This document shows positions 45,541 to 56,578 of a stretch of DNA of 64,000 bases, one piece after another (positions within the stretch are counted from its first letter, which is position 1; every line of letters begins with the position of its first letter). The stretch lies in contig NZ_BNBR01000002.1 of assembly GCF_014656055.1 (NCBI RefSeq), positions 375,164-439,163 of the forward strand, given 5' to 3'. The translations under genes were made by a program, and so were the position numbers. The DNA comes from Streptomyces griseosporeus. Lineage in GTDB: Bacteria; Actinomycetota; Actinomycetes; Streptomycetales; Streptomycetaceae. The notes under the pieces are model-generated. The model was given only the letters and a program-made list of their open reading frames with translations. It did not search any database and was not told the DNA's origin.

Positions 45541-45696
45541 CGCACCATCTCCTTTGCAGCACGAGGGAAGTCCTGCGCCGGACCCGGCGGGACATGGATC
45601 AACGTACTGGCAGCCACTGACAACGCCCCGTCGTCGCAGGTGAGGGGCTGTCAGAAGCGTGTGCGCGGAGTGTGCGCCGATGTGCCGATGAGGTCG

Positions 45697-46152
45697 TCAG
45701 GCCTCCTGGACCCGGGCGGTGACCGGGGTGCCGAGTTCCACGGTGCGGCTCACCGTGCAGAGGCGGTCGTGGGACGACTTCACGGCCCTCGGGAGGATGG
45801 CGCGGGCCCGGTCCGCCCCGCCACCGCCGTCTCCCTCTCCGTCGGGGAAGGAGACGGAGAAGGTGACCGTGAGGTCGGTCATGTGGTTGCCGTGCTCGTC
45901 GTTCACCTTGTTGCCGGTCACGGCGACGGAGAAGCGGGTGGGCTCCGCGTGCCGGCTGGTGGCGACGTCGACGTCGATCGCGGTGCAGCCGCCGAGGGCG
46001 GCGAGCAGCAGCTCGACCGGCGTGAACTCGGTGCCGTCGTCGGAGGCGCCGCCGAAGGCGACGGTGCCGCCGCGGGCGTTGGTCGCGACGAAGTGGCCGG
46101 GGCCGGTCCGCTCGATGGTGACGGAGCGCAGAGAGGTGTCGGTGTCGGTCAT
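45697..46152 (-). CDS. OsmC-family peroxiredoxin-like protein
   Basis: 151 residues. The OsmC fold is recognised from FTPVELLLAALGGCTAIDVDVATSRH with a Cys near 55 and the second active Cys near 130 in SSHDRLCTVSRTVELG. Such proteins reduce organic peroxides as dimers. Spacing to the next gene downstream (SWIM, 157 bp) indicates independent transcription. Length and the two Cys match the family. Confidence 0.9.
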   Translation of the reverse strand: MTDTDTSLRSVTIERTGPGHFVATNARGGTVAFGGASDDGTEFTPVELLLAALGGCTAIDVDVATSRHAEPTRFSVAVTGNKVNDEHGNHMTDLTVTFSVSFPDGEGDGGGGADRARAILPRAVKSSHDRLCTVSRTVELGTPVTARVQEA

Positions 46153-46260
46153 GGCGACGACAGTAACTCGGCGCGCGCGTACGGCCCGGGAGGGCCGGGC
46201 CCGGCCGCTCGCGGACGAGGCGGCCGGGCCCGGGGTGGGCTTGGGCTCCGGGGACGGGCG

Positions 46261-46935
46261 TCAGTACAGCTTGTCGACCGCCGTGACCGTGGTGGTCCGG
46301 AAGTCGTCCACCTGGGCGTCGCGGAAGCCGCCCAGCTGCGCCCAGCGGACCAGGGTGACGGTGTTGCCGTCGCGGCCCACGGAGAACAGGGCGATGTCGG
46401 AGGCGCCCCAGGTGGTCGTGGTGTGGACGCCGTAGACGTGGGCGCCCTCCTCGACGTTCAGCCGGCCGTAGTACTTCTGCTCGGCGGTGACGTCGGGGTC
46501 CTGCCGCATCAGCTTCTTCGCGCAGCCGTCGAGGTCCTTGCGCACCAGCGCCGCGAAGTCCTTGGCGCGCTGGGTGCTGCGCTCCACGACCGTGACCTGT
46601 TCGGCGTTGGTGTCGTAGTCGGTCCAGAAGGAGCGGTGGCTCGCGATGGAGGGCAGCGCCTCGCCGACACACATCGGCAGCGGGTCGGGCTGCCCCGCCG
46701 TGACCGGTCCGGCGTACCAGGGCGACGACGGGTGCGGCGGCAGCTCGGCGGGCTCCAGGTAGCGGGGCGTGTCGTCGGAGGCCGCGGCGCGGGCCGCCGC
46801 CGGGACGGCCGCGGCGGTCAGGGCCGCTCCGGCGGCGAGCGCCGCGGCCGCGAGCCGGATGCCGCGGGTACGGCCCTGCTGACGGAGGCGGGTGCGGAGA
46901 CGGGTGCCGGTGCGGACGCGCGTGCGGATGTTCAT
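46261..46935 (-). CDS. Secreted protein of unknown function
   Basis: 224 residues from ATG 46935. The N-terminus is very Arg-rich and then hydrophobic (AAAALAAGAALTAAAVPAAARAAASDD), giving a signal peptide cleaved near 48-52. The mature domain includes two Cys (PMCVGEALPS, LDGCAKKLM) probably bridged, a CVGEALPSIASHRSFWTDYDTNAEQVTVVERS segment and a VHTTTTWGASDIALFSVGRDGNTVTLVRW strand pair. I do not recognise the family; the sheet-helix alternation suggests a compact alpha/beta ligand-binding domain. It stands alone between OsmC and a rightward gene. Confidence 0.7.
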   Translation of the reverse strand: MNIRTRVRTGTRLRTRLRQQGRTRGIRLAAAALAAGAALTAAAVPAAARAAASDDTPRYLEPAELPPHPSSPWYAGPVTAGQPDPLPMCVGEALPSIASHRSFWTDYDTNAEQVTVVERSTQRAKDFAALVRKDLDGCAKKLMRQDPDVTAEQKYYGRLNVEEGAHVYGVHTTTTWGASDIALFSVGRDGNTVTLVRWAQLGGFRDAQVDDFRTTTVTAVDKLY

Positions 46936-47168
46936 CGTTCCCCCATGATCGGTCGACGGGGACGGGGAGGCCCGCCCCACTGCACCTGATACGACCCGCG
47001 ACCGCCCCGGCCCGTTGTCCTCCTCCGGGCAACAGCTCTGTCCCGTCCGTCACCGGACCGCAACAAGCGAGGCGTCCGCCCTCGGCCCGCCCCGGGCGGG
47101 ACGGCCCTGGGCGGACTGTGACGCCGGGAACCTCTGGGGCTGCTCAAATCCCTTGGCAGGCAGGCCGG

Positions 47169-47525
47169 ATGCCGACAAGCATGATCCACATGACAGGCAT
47201 TCCGGGACTCCGCAAGAAGACCGACACCGTACTCGTCGTGCGGGACTCCGACCTCGTCGGGGCCGCCCTGCGGCGGGCACTGGCCGATGCTCCGCCCGAG
47301 GAGCGTGCGGGACTGGAGCGGGCCGCGGCCCTGGTGGAGGAGACGGCCGCCGTCTCGGAGGGCGAGGTGCGGGCCCGCTGGGTGCGGTCCCGGCTGGCCG
47401 CCGTGGGCTTCGCCGGGGACATCGCGTCGGTCGCGGCGGTGAAGGCGCTGCGCCAGGCGGAGCCGCGGCTGAGTCTGCTGGCCGCGGTACAGCTGCAGAA
47501 GGAGGCGGTGGCCCGCCCCGAGTGA
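47169..47525 (+). CDS. Conserved-looking small helical protein, unknown function
   Basis: 118 residues from ATG 47169 (AGGCAGG upstream); in-frame ATGs at 47118, 47181 and 47190 are alternatives. The sequence is soluble and helical: DTVLVVRDSDLVGAALRRALADAPPEERAGLERAAALVEETAAVSEGEVRARWVRSRLAAVGFAGDIASVAAVKALRQAEP. No motif is recognised. Codon usage is typical of the neighbourhood, so it is probably real. Its stop codon is part of a 14-bp tandem repeat. Confidence 0.6.
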   Translation: MPTSMIHMTGIPGLRKKTDTVLVVRDSDLVGAALRRALADAPPEERAGLERAAALVEETAAVSEGEVRARWVRSRLAAVGFAGDIASVAAVKALRQAEPRLSLLAAVQLQKEAVARPE

Positions 47526-47589
47526 GCGGATCCGAGTGAGCGGTTCCGAGTGATCGGGTCCGAGTGACCGGGTCCGAGTGACCGGTTGC
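47520..47589. repeat. Five 14-bp tandem repeats (unit GAGTGANCGGNTCC)
   Basis: Units at 47520, 47534, 47548, 47562 and 47576, each starting GAGTGA and differing by one to three bases. The first unit supplies the stop codon of the small helical protein; every unit contains TGA, so read-through in that frame cycle would meet more stops. The array fills the spacer before the MpaB-like gene. Confidence 0.85.
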
Positions 47590-47676
47590 GGCAGGGGGGC
47601 GTCCGGGAGCACAGGAGCGAGGCAGTATGGACAGGGCGGTGGCCCGGTCGTCGCATCCCGGCTCAGGAGGCGCCTC

Positions 47677-48561
47677 ATGTCACTCATCCCGGATCTCGCG
47701 CCGCTGCGCGACCAGATCGGCGAGGCGATCTTCTCCCGCGTGGCCGGGCCGGAGGGCGTGCGCAACCGTGCCCGCATCCACGGCGCTCCAGGGCCCCGCT
47801 GGTTCGGGCCCGAGCGGCCCGTGCGCCGGGTGCACGGCGACGCCTCGATGTTCATCGGCGGCCTGTCGGCGCTGCTGCTGCAGTCGCTGCACCCGCTGGC
47901 CATGGCCGCGGTGGCCGCGCACTCGGGGTTCCGCGGCGACCCCTGGGGGCGGCTCCAGCGCACCAGCACCTTCCTCGCCGTCACCACGTACGGTCCGGCC
48001 GACCGGGCGCGGGAGGCGTGCGAGCGGGTCCGCGCCGTCCACGAGCAGGTGCGCGGCACGGCCCCCGACGGCCGGGCGTACGCCGCCTCCGACCCGCGTC
48101 TGCTGTGCTGGGTGCACATCGCCGAGGTCGACAGCTTCCTGCGCGCGCATCAGCGGTACGGTGCCCGGCCGCTGGACGAGGCGGGCTGCGACGGGTACGT
48201 CGCCGACACCGCGCGGATCGCTCGGGAGCTGGGTGTGCCGGACCCGCCGACGGACCGGGCCGGGCTCGCCGAGCGGCTGGCCTCCTACCGCGAGGAGCTG
48301 CGGGCGACGCCCGAGGCGCGCCGCACCGCCCGCTATCTGCTGCTGAACCCGCCGGTCCCGCTCGTGGCCCGCGTCCCCTACGGCGCGGTGGCCGCGAACG
48401 CCGTGGCCCTGCTGCCGCCGTGGGCCGCCCGGGCCCTGTGGCTGCCCCGTCTGCCGGTGGCGGAGGACCTGTGCGTGCGGCCGCTGGGTACGGCCGTGAC
48501 GGCGGGGATCCGCTGGGCGATGGCACCGGCCCGGGAAGCGGTGCGGTCGGGGCGGGTCTGA
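47677..48561 (+). CDS. Oxygenase MpaB-family (DUF2236) protein
   Basis: 294 residues from ATG 47677, preceded by AGGAGGCGCCTC. Family features: VHGDASMFIGGLSALLLQSLHPLAMAAVAAHSGFRGDPWGRLQRTSTFLAVTTYG (about 50-105) with the conserved His, and CWVHIAEVDSFLRAHQRYG (about 140-158). These heme-like or radical oxygenases resemble the rubber oxygenase Lcp and MpaB domain; the conserved His near HPLAM and VHIAEVD is in line with metal/heme binding. Substrate unknown. Confidence 0.87.
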   Translation: MSLIPDLAPLRDQIGEAIFSRVAGPEGVRNRARIHGAPGPRWFGPERPVRRVHGDASMFIGGLSALLLQSLHPLAMAAVAAHSGFRGDPWGRLQRTSTFLAVTTYGPADRAREACERVRAVHEQVRGTAPDGRAYAASDPRLLCWVHIAEVDSFLRAHQRYGARPLDEAGCDGYVADTARIARELGVPDPPTDRAGLAERLASYREELRATPEARRTARYLLLNPPVPLVARVPYGAVAANAVALLPPWAARALWLPRLPVAEDLCVRPLGTAVTAGIRWAMAPAREAVRSGRV

Positions 48562-48652
48562 GCCGGCCGGCGACCGCCCGCATCCCCCGGGCTGGCCTGC
48601 AGGGGAGGGACGGTCGAAGCCCCTCCCCCGCCGGCCCGGCGGCGTATCCCCC

Positions 48653-50932
<2,280 letters not shown>

Positions 50933-51056
50933 CGATACGGCTCCTCGGGGTGTGATCGCACAACCCCACCCGCGTACCCAGCCGGCGCGGGCCGAGGCAC
51001 CCGTATCCGGCCGCTCACCGCCCGCGCCCGCCGGCCGCACGGCGGACCGCCCGGGG

Positions 51057-52544
51057 TCAGCCGGCCGGGGCGGTGATCTCGCGCTTGAGGATCTTGCCGC
51101 TGGGGCCCATCGGCAGGGCGTCGGTCACCCACACCTTGCGGGGGTACTTGTAGGCGGCGACACGGTCGCGGACGAACTGCTGCAGTTCCTCGGCTGTCGC
51201 CTCGGCGCCGGGCCGCAGGACGACCGCCGCCGCCACCTCCTCGCCGAGGCGCTCGTCGGGCACGCCGAGGACGGCGGCGAGGGCCACGGCGGGGTGCTCG
51301 TGCAGGACCTCCTCGATCTCGCGCGGGTAGACGTTGTAGCCGCCCCGGATGACCAGGTCCTTCTTGCGGTCGACGATGTAGAGGTAGCCGTCCTCGTCCT
51401 GCCGGGCGAGGTCGCCGGTGCGCAGCCAGCCGTCCGGGATCGCGGTGGCGGTGGCGTCGGGGAGGTTCCAGTAGCCCTTCATCAGGTTCGGGCCGCGCAC
51501 GGCCAGCTCGCCGACCTCGCCGGGCGCCACGTCCTGGCCGCTCTCGTCGAGGAGCCGTACCTCGACGTCGCGGATGGGGGTGCCGACGGAACCGGGCTTG
51601 CGGGGCCGGTCGGGGTGGTTGAAGGAGACGACGGGGCTGGTCTCGGACATGCCGAAGCCCTCCAGCACCATGCAGCCGAACCGCTTCTCGAAGCCGTGCA
51701 GGACCTCCACGGGCAGGGAGGCGCCGCCGGAGACGCACATGCGCAGGGTGGAGACGTCGGCGTCGGCCGGGTGCTGGAGCAGCGCGGCATACATGGTGGG
51801 CACGCCCTCGAAGACGGTGGCCCGGTCGCGGGCGATGGCGTCGAGCACGGTCTGCGGGTCGAAGCGGGGCACCAGGGTGAGGGAGGCGCCGCTGCGCACG
51901 GCGACGTTCATGGTGCAGGTCTGGCCGAAGATGTGGAACAGCGGCAGACAGCCCACGATGACGTCGTCCGGTGTCAGGCGCTGCACCTCGGTGACGTTGA
52001 CCTCGGTGTTGTGGCGCAGCCCGGCGTGGGTGAGCGCGGCGCCCTTGGGGCGGCCGGTGGTGCCGGAGGTGTAGAGCAGGACGGCGATGTCGTCGGGGGC
52101 GACCTCCGCGGCCCCGGGCAGCGGCTCGTGCTCGGCGAGGAGCGCGGCGAAGGCCTCCGGCTCCACGGCGATGCGCCGCACGCCCGCGGCGGTGGCTCCC
52201 TCGGTGCCCTCGCCGGGCGCCGCGTGCCACTCCAGGAGCAGGGCGGCGCCGCAGTCGCGCAGGTGGTACTCGGTCTCGCGGGACTTCAGCAGCGGGTTGA
52301 GCGGTACGACGATGCCGCCGGCGCGCAGGATGCCGTAGTAGAGGACGACGAACTCGGGGACGTTCGGCAGCATCAGGGCGACGCGGTCGCCGTCGCGCAG
52401 GCCCTCGGCGCGCAGCAGCGCGGCGGCCCGGGCGCTGAGGCGGTCCAGCTCGGCGTAGGTGAGGGTGAGCGGGCCCAGGCGCAGCGCGGGGCGCTGCGGC
52501 TGCCGGTGTGCCGTCTCCACCAGGAACTCCGCCAGATTGGCCAT
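51057..52544 (-). CDS. Long-chain fatty acid--CoA ligase (AMP-binding)
   Basis: 495 residues from ATG 52544 after GAGGAGG. ANL-superfamily motifs in order: LLYTSGTTGRPKGAALTH (about 155-172), the A5-type GFGMSETSP (about 300), GWLRTGDLARQDEDGYLYIVDRKKDLVIRGGYNVYPREIEE (about 385-425) and a final PMGPSGKILKREI with the catalytic Lys. It activates fatty or aryl acids to CoA thioesters. Divergent from a PucR-type regulator that may control it; the catalase lies downstream with 124 bp between. Confidence 0.92.
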   Translation of the reverse strand: MANLAEFLVETAHRQPQRPALRLGPLTLTYAELDRLSARAAALLRAEGLRDGDRVALMLPNVPEFVVLYYGILRAGGIVVPLNPLLKSRETEYHLRDCGAALLLEWHAAPGEGTEGATAAGVRRIAVEPEAFAALLAEHEPLPGAAEVAPDDIAVLLYTSGTTGRPKGAALTHAGLRHNTEVNVTEVQRLTPDDVIVGCLPLFHIFGQTCTMNVAVRSGASLTLVPRFDPQTVLDAIARDRATVFEGVPTMYAALLQHPADADVSTLRMCVSGGASLPVEVLHGFEKRFGCMVLEGFGMSETSPVVSFNHPDRPRKPGSVGTPIRDVEVRLLDESGQDVAPGEVGELAVRGPNLMKGYWNLPDATATAIPDGWLRTGDLARQDEDGYLYIVDRKKDLVIRGGYNVYPREIEEVLHEHPAVALAAVLGVPDERLGEEVAAAVVLRPGAEATAEELQQFVRDRVAAYKYPRKVWVTDALPMGPSGKILKREITAPAG

Positions 52545-52692
52545 GATGCCTCCTCGCATCCGTGTTCGCGGCGCCGCCGCCGACGCTCCCGGCATGGTGG
52601 CCGCCGGTCGGGCGGGCGTCCATGGCCGGGCCCACAGCAGGCGCCGCCCGGGATTGTTCCTCGTCACAATGAGGGCGCTGTACGCTGCGGGG

Positions 52693-53859
52693 ATGAGTCT
52701 GTCCGAGGTGGGCGCGGCGCTGCGGGAGCGCCTTCCGGAGCTGGGTGTGCGGATGGCGGAGCGCATCCGCGCGGAGGTCGAGTCGTACGCGAACGAGTCG
52801 CTGATCCCGTTCGCATCGCTGCGGGAGTCCTGCGAGGGCAACGCCGACCTGGTCCTGCGGCACTTCGCGCTGGGCACGGAGGCGGCGGTGCGGCCCGCCC
52901 GGGCCACGGGGCGGCTGCGAGCCGAGCAGGGGGTGCCGCTGGCCGACACGCTGCACGCCTACCGGGTCGGCTTCGAGTTCCTGTGGGCGCAGGTGGTGGC
53001 GGAGGCGCCGAGGCATCCGCAGGTCACGGACGCGCATCTGGTGGCGGGGTCGTCGGAGATCTGGGCGCTGTTCGGCCGCTACGCGGAGGCGGTGGCCGCC
53101 GCCTACCGGGAGGCCAGTGCCGAGCTGGCGCTGCGCCGCGAGGCGCGCCGGTCGGCGCTGGTGGAAGCGCTGTTCACGGGGGCGCTGGCCGGGTCGACGA
53201 CGCTGTGGGAGGTGGCACGGCAGCTCGGTCTGCCGGAGCGGGGTCCCTACGCGGTGGTCGCGGCGGCCGTGCCGGATCCGGGCGAGGAACCGCTGCCGGG
53301 CATCGAGGCGGAGCTGGGGCAGGCGCAGCTGCCGTCGGCCTGGCGGTTGCTGCCCGACGAGCAGGTCGGGCTGGTGGCGTTGGCGCGCGGTGAGGCGGAG
53401 TCGGTGGCGCTGAGGGCGCTGCGGCGGCGGCGCGCGCGGGTGGGCGTCAGTCCCCGGTTCGACTCGCTGCGCGACACGCCGCAGGCGCTGCGGTTCGCGC
53501 GGCTGGCGCTGGCCGGGCTGCCCGGCGCGGGGGCGGGGGTGGCGCGCTTCGACGACAGCCCGCTCGCGATGCTGGTGGTGGCGGCGGCGGCCGAGGCGGC
53601 CCGGCTGGTGCAGCTGGCGCTGGGCCCTGTGCTGGAGCTGCCCGAGGCGGAGCGGGCGCGGCTGCTGCAGACGCTGGGCCACTGGTTCGCGGCGCGCGGG
53701 GTGGCGGCCGAGGCGGCGGAGCGGCTGTACGTCCACCCGAACACCGTGCGCTACCGGCTGCGCCGCGTGGAGAAGCTCACGGGGCGTTCACTGTCCGACC
53801 CGGCGGCCCTGGCCGACCTCGGCACCGCGCTGCACGGGCTGCGGCTCATGCCTCGCTGA
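52693..53859 (+). CDS. PucR-type (CdaR-like) transcriptional regulator
   Basis: 388 residues from ATG 52693, with ATG 52669 in frame as an alternative. The middle region is a GGDEF-derived/CdaR-like domain (VSPRFDSLRDTPQALRFARLAL). The C-terminal about 70 residues form the PucR helix-turn-helix: LLQTLGHWFAARGVAAEAAERLYVHPNTVRYRLRRVEKLTGRSL. The N-terminus contains RsbRD-like helices (LRESCEGNADLVLRHFALG). Proteins of this type activate neighbouring catabolic genes; the divergent acyl-CoA ligase, 148 bp away, is the natural candidate. Confidence 0.87.
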   Translation: MSLSEVGAALRERLPELGVRMAERIRAEVESYANESLIPFASLRESCEGNADLVLRHFALGTEAAVRPARATGRLRAEQGVPLADTLHAYRVGFEFLWAQVVAEAPRHPQVTDAHLVAGSSEIWALFGRYAEAVAAAYREASAELALRREARRSALVEALFTGALAGSTTLWEVARQLGLPERGPYAVVAAAVPDPGEEPLPGIEAELGQAQLPSAWRLLPDEQVGLVALARGEAESVALRALRRRRARVGVSPRFDSLRDTPQALRFARLALAGLPGAGAGVARFDDSPLAMLVVAAAAEAARLVQLALGPVLELPEAERARLLQTLGHWFAARGVAAEAAERLYVHPNTVRYRLRRVEKLTGRSLSDPAALADLGTALHGLRLMPR

Positions 53860-54055
53860 GGCGGGGTCGGGCCAGGACCGGCGGAGGCCGGCGACGAGGA
53901 TCGGGGGCGGCCGTTCTTGCTCCCGTGCGCGCCTACCTCGGGGGATGGGATGCCGGGCTGCCGGGCGAAGGCGAGGGGGCCGCGCCGCCGGCGCGCGCCC
54001 GGGCCACCGCGCGCCCGGCTCCCGGTCGGTGACGGGGCCGCCCCCGTCGGGCGGG

Positions 54056-54658
54056 TCACCCCGTCAGGTCCGCCACACGGCGCGCGACCGGCCCGAACAG
54101 GTCGCCGATGGTGGTCAGGGCCGCGGTGTGGAGGGCGGCGGCGGGCAGCGCGGTGCCGTCGGGGGCGGTGAGGGTGCGGGTCGCGGTGGCCTCGGCGACG
54201 ACGGTCGGGCGGTAGCCGCGGGCGAAGGCGCCGTGCGCGGTGAACGCCACGCACATGTGCGTCATCAGCCCGGCCAGCACCAGGTCCGGGCCAGCGCCCA
54301 GCTCGCGCAGCACCTTCTCCAGGTCGGTCCCGTGGAAGGCGTCCGGGACCTGCTTGACCACCACCGGCTCGCCCTCGACGGGGGCGACCTCGGGGCTGAT
54401 GGCGCCGATCTCCGCGCGGATGTCGTACGGCGTGCCCTCGCCGCCGTCGTTGACGACGTGCACCACGCGGGCGCCCTGGGCCCGCGCGGCGGCGAGCAGC
54501 CGAGCTCCCGCGGCCACGGCCTCCTCCACGCCTTCGAGGGCCATGACGCCGGTGCGGTAGGTGTTCTGGAAGTCGATCAGGACGAGGGTGGCGTCGGCGA
54601 GCGCGGGCAGGCCGTTGTCGAGGCCGACGACCTCGCGGAGGGAAGGGGAGACGGACAT
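54056..54658 (-). CDS. Isochorismatase-like cysteine hydrolase
   Basis: 200 residues from ATG 54658 with GAGGAAA upstream. The catalytic triad of the family is complete: Asp29 in LVLIDFQN, Lys102 in VKQVPDAF and Cys136 in LMTHMCVAFT, with the cis-peptide-like LAGLMTHMC turn. Related hydrolases act on carbamate, nicotinamide, isochorismate or ureidic compounds. It lies 142 bp downstream of a broken GlxA-type regulator reading the same way, which was probably its controller. Substrate undetermined. Confidence 0.88.
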   Translation of the reverse strand: MSVSPSLREVVGLDNGLPALADATLVLIDFQNTYRTGVMALEGVEEAVAAGARLLAAARAQGARVVHVVNDGGEGTPYDIRAEIGAISPEVAPVEGEPVVVKQVPDAFHGTDLEKVLRELGAGPDLVLAGLMTHMCVAFTAHGAFARGYRPTVVAEATATRTLTAPDGTALPAAALHTAALTTIGDLFGPVARRVADLTG

Positions 54659-54800
54659 GATCGGGTGGTTTCCTCTCTGAGGGTGAACGGGTTCCGGCAG
54701 GCATGCGGGGATGCGGGCATGCGGGCATGGTGGATGACGGCACGTCACTTCCGCGGTGTGCCAGCCGAGTTGGAATCGTGAAGGAATAAGGCCGAGCGGC

Positions 54801-55793
54801 CTAGACCGTCGTACGGAAGCGGCGCCGGTAGGCCGCCGGGCTGGTGGCGATACGGCGCCGGAAGGCCCGGTGCAGGGTCTCCACCGAGCGCAGGCCGGTC
54901 GCCCGGGCGATGTGCTCCAGGGGCTGGTCGGTCGTCTCCAGCAGCCGGCGGGCCGCCTCGACGCGCAGCGACTCGACGTACGCGGCCGGCGTGGCCCCGG
55001 TCTCCTGGGTGAAGACCCGCGCGAAGTGCCGCTCGCTGAGGTTCATGCGGGCCGCGAGGGCCGCCGCCGACAGGTCCGCGTCCAGGTGGTCGGCGACGTA
55101 CCGGCGCAGTTCGTCGATGTCCCGGCGGTCGGTCGGCGGGCTGCTGATCGGCACGCTGAACTGGCTCTACCCGCCCTGCCGTTTGAGGTAGACGACCAGA
55201 TGCCGGGCGACCGCGAGCGCCAGTTCCTCGCCGTGGTCCTCGGCGACCAGGGCGAGGGCCAGGTCGATGCAGGCGCTGATGCCCGCACCCGTCCACACCT
55301 TCCCCGACCGGACGAAGATCGTATCGGGGTCGACGGTGACCCGCGGGTGTTCGGCGGCGAGCAGGCCGGCCGTGGACCAGTGCGTGGTCGCGGTTCTGCC
55401 GTCCAGCAGACCGGCCGCGGCCAGCAGATGGGCGCCCACACACACGGACGCGATGCGCCGGGTCCGGGGCGCGAGGTCCCGGATCCAGTCGACGATGTAC
55501 GGGTCGACCCGGGGCCGCAGCCCGTCGGCGTACGGCTCCAGCGCACCCGGCACGATCAGGGTGTCCACCGCGCCGTCCACATCGGCGAAGCCGGCGTCGG
55601 TGACCAGCCGGACGCCCGCCGAGGTGGCGACCGCCTCCCCCGCCGGGCCGGGTCCGGCGAGGCGGACCCGGTAGCGGGCACGGCCGCCGCCTTCGCGGTT
55701 GGCCAGCGTGAAGACCTCGGCCGGCCCCGTCACGTCGAGCAGGTCGACGTCGGGGAAGACCGCGATCACGACGCGGTGGTTGATCTCGGGCAT
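54801..55793 (-). pseudogene. GlxA/AraC-family regulator split by one in-frame amber codon
   Basis: Two parts are in the same frame. 55793-55170 encodes an N-terminal DJ-1/PfpI-like half (VVIAVFPDVDLLDVTGPAEVF, SVCVGAHLLAAAGLLDGRTATTHW) ending VVYLKRQGG; a TAG at 55169-55167 replaces what is normally Gln in the conserved RxGGQSQFS linker; reading on past it gives SQFSVPISSPPTDRRD and then a complete AraC domain (ERHFARVFTQETG, TGLRSVETLHRAFRRR). A CAG to TAG change is the simplest explanation. The C-terminal half could restart at ATG 55154. Without suppression the product lacks its DNA-binding domain. Confidence 0.85.
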
Positions 55794-55881
55794 GCCCCCA
55801 TCCTCGGGGGCGGCCGGCGCGGCCGCAATGACGGGGTTCTGTCACATCCGGACACGGGGCGGACGCCCGGCATACCGACTG

Positions 55882-55944
55882 CGCGGACACCGGGGACGCC
55901 GCGGACACCGGGGACGCCGCGGACGCCGGGGACGCCGGGGACGC
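55882..55944. repeat. Seven 9-bp tandem repeats (CGSGGACRC) in a gene-free spacer
   Basis: Units of CGCGGACAC or CGGGGACGC alternate for seven copies from 55882 to 55944. They sit in the 222-bp spacer 55794-56015 between the broken regulator and the DUF1304 gene. The repeats are open in several frames, but such frames give only Gly/Arg or Gly/Val/Pro collagen-like strings and are not counted as genes. Confidence 0.8.
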
Positions 55945-56015
55945 CCCAAGGTGGTGTCCCCTCCATGCCGGGGGCGGGCGGACGCCTCGTCATCCGGCGT
56001 GTGCAGCACCGGAGT

Positions 56016-56393
56016 TCAGCCCACCGCCGCCGCGAGCAGCGCGATCGCGGGCGGCAGCCCCTGGCCGACGGCGCCCCGCCACAGGCGCGGGAAGCCGGCG
56101 GCGAAGACGAGCGCGGAGGCGACGAGGAAAGCGCAGAAGGCGAGGACCAGGGTGCGGCCGGCGGTCGTGTCGCCGGTGTGCAGGACGACGACACCGGCGA
56201 CCAGTCCGAGGCCGAGGAGGATGTTGTAGACGGCGACGCCCGAGCGCCACAGGGTGACTTCGGGGGCGTCGGCGGTGGAGGTGGTGAGGAAGAGACGGAC
56301 GCCGGGGCGGTCGTAGGCGAACCGCTCCAGGGCGCCGACGACGAGGTGGGTCACCGCCGCGATCAGGGCGAAGACCTGGGCCACGAGATTCAC
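56016..56393 (-). CDS. DUF1304 integral membrane protein
   Basis: 125 residues from GTG 56393; GTG 56408 is an alternative. The frame is open to 56963 but only as shadow of the LysR gene. Four hydrophobic helices with the signature LIAAVTHLVVGALERFAYDRPGVRLFLTTS, YNILLGLGLVAGVVVLH, LAFCAFLVASALVFAAGFPRLWRGAVGQGLPPAIALL. DUF1304 proteins are small DoxX-like membrane proteins with no known reaction. It is downstream of the LysR gene on the same strand after about 185 bp. Confidence 0.8.
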   Translation of the reverse strand: MNLVAQVFALIAAVTHLVVGALERFAYDRPGVRLFLTTSTADAPEVTLWRSGVAVYNILLGLGLVAGVVVLHTGDTTAGRTLVLAFCAFLVASALVFAAGFPRLWRGAVGQGLPPAIALLAAAVG

Positions 56394-56578
56394 GTCCGGA
56401 GTGTCCACCTCGGCCCCGGCGGCGACAAGGGCGTGCACACGAACGCCGCGCGCCGGGCCGTCGCCGGCCAACAGCTGCGGGTGACGCGGTTGCCAGGTGC
56501 GGACGCTCCGGCTGCCGATCGCGGGCGATCCGGCCTCCGGGTGCGGGCGGCGCGGCCACCCGGTGCAGACGGACGGCC

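Noticed and set aside
47520..47589. CRISPR-like array
   Set aside because: Units are 14 bp, contiguous, without spacers.
55154..55170. Frameshift as explanation for the split GlxA regulator
   Set aside because: Both halves are in the same frame; a nonsense codon suffices.
55765..56230. Collagen-like Gly-Val-Pro or Gly-Arg frames over the 9-bp repeats
   Set aside because: Product of a tandem DNA repeat in a spacer; no start site, no signal peptide, overlaps the DUF1304 gene.
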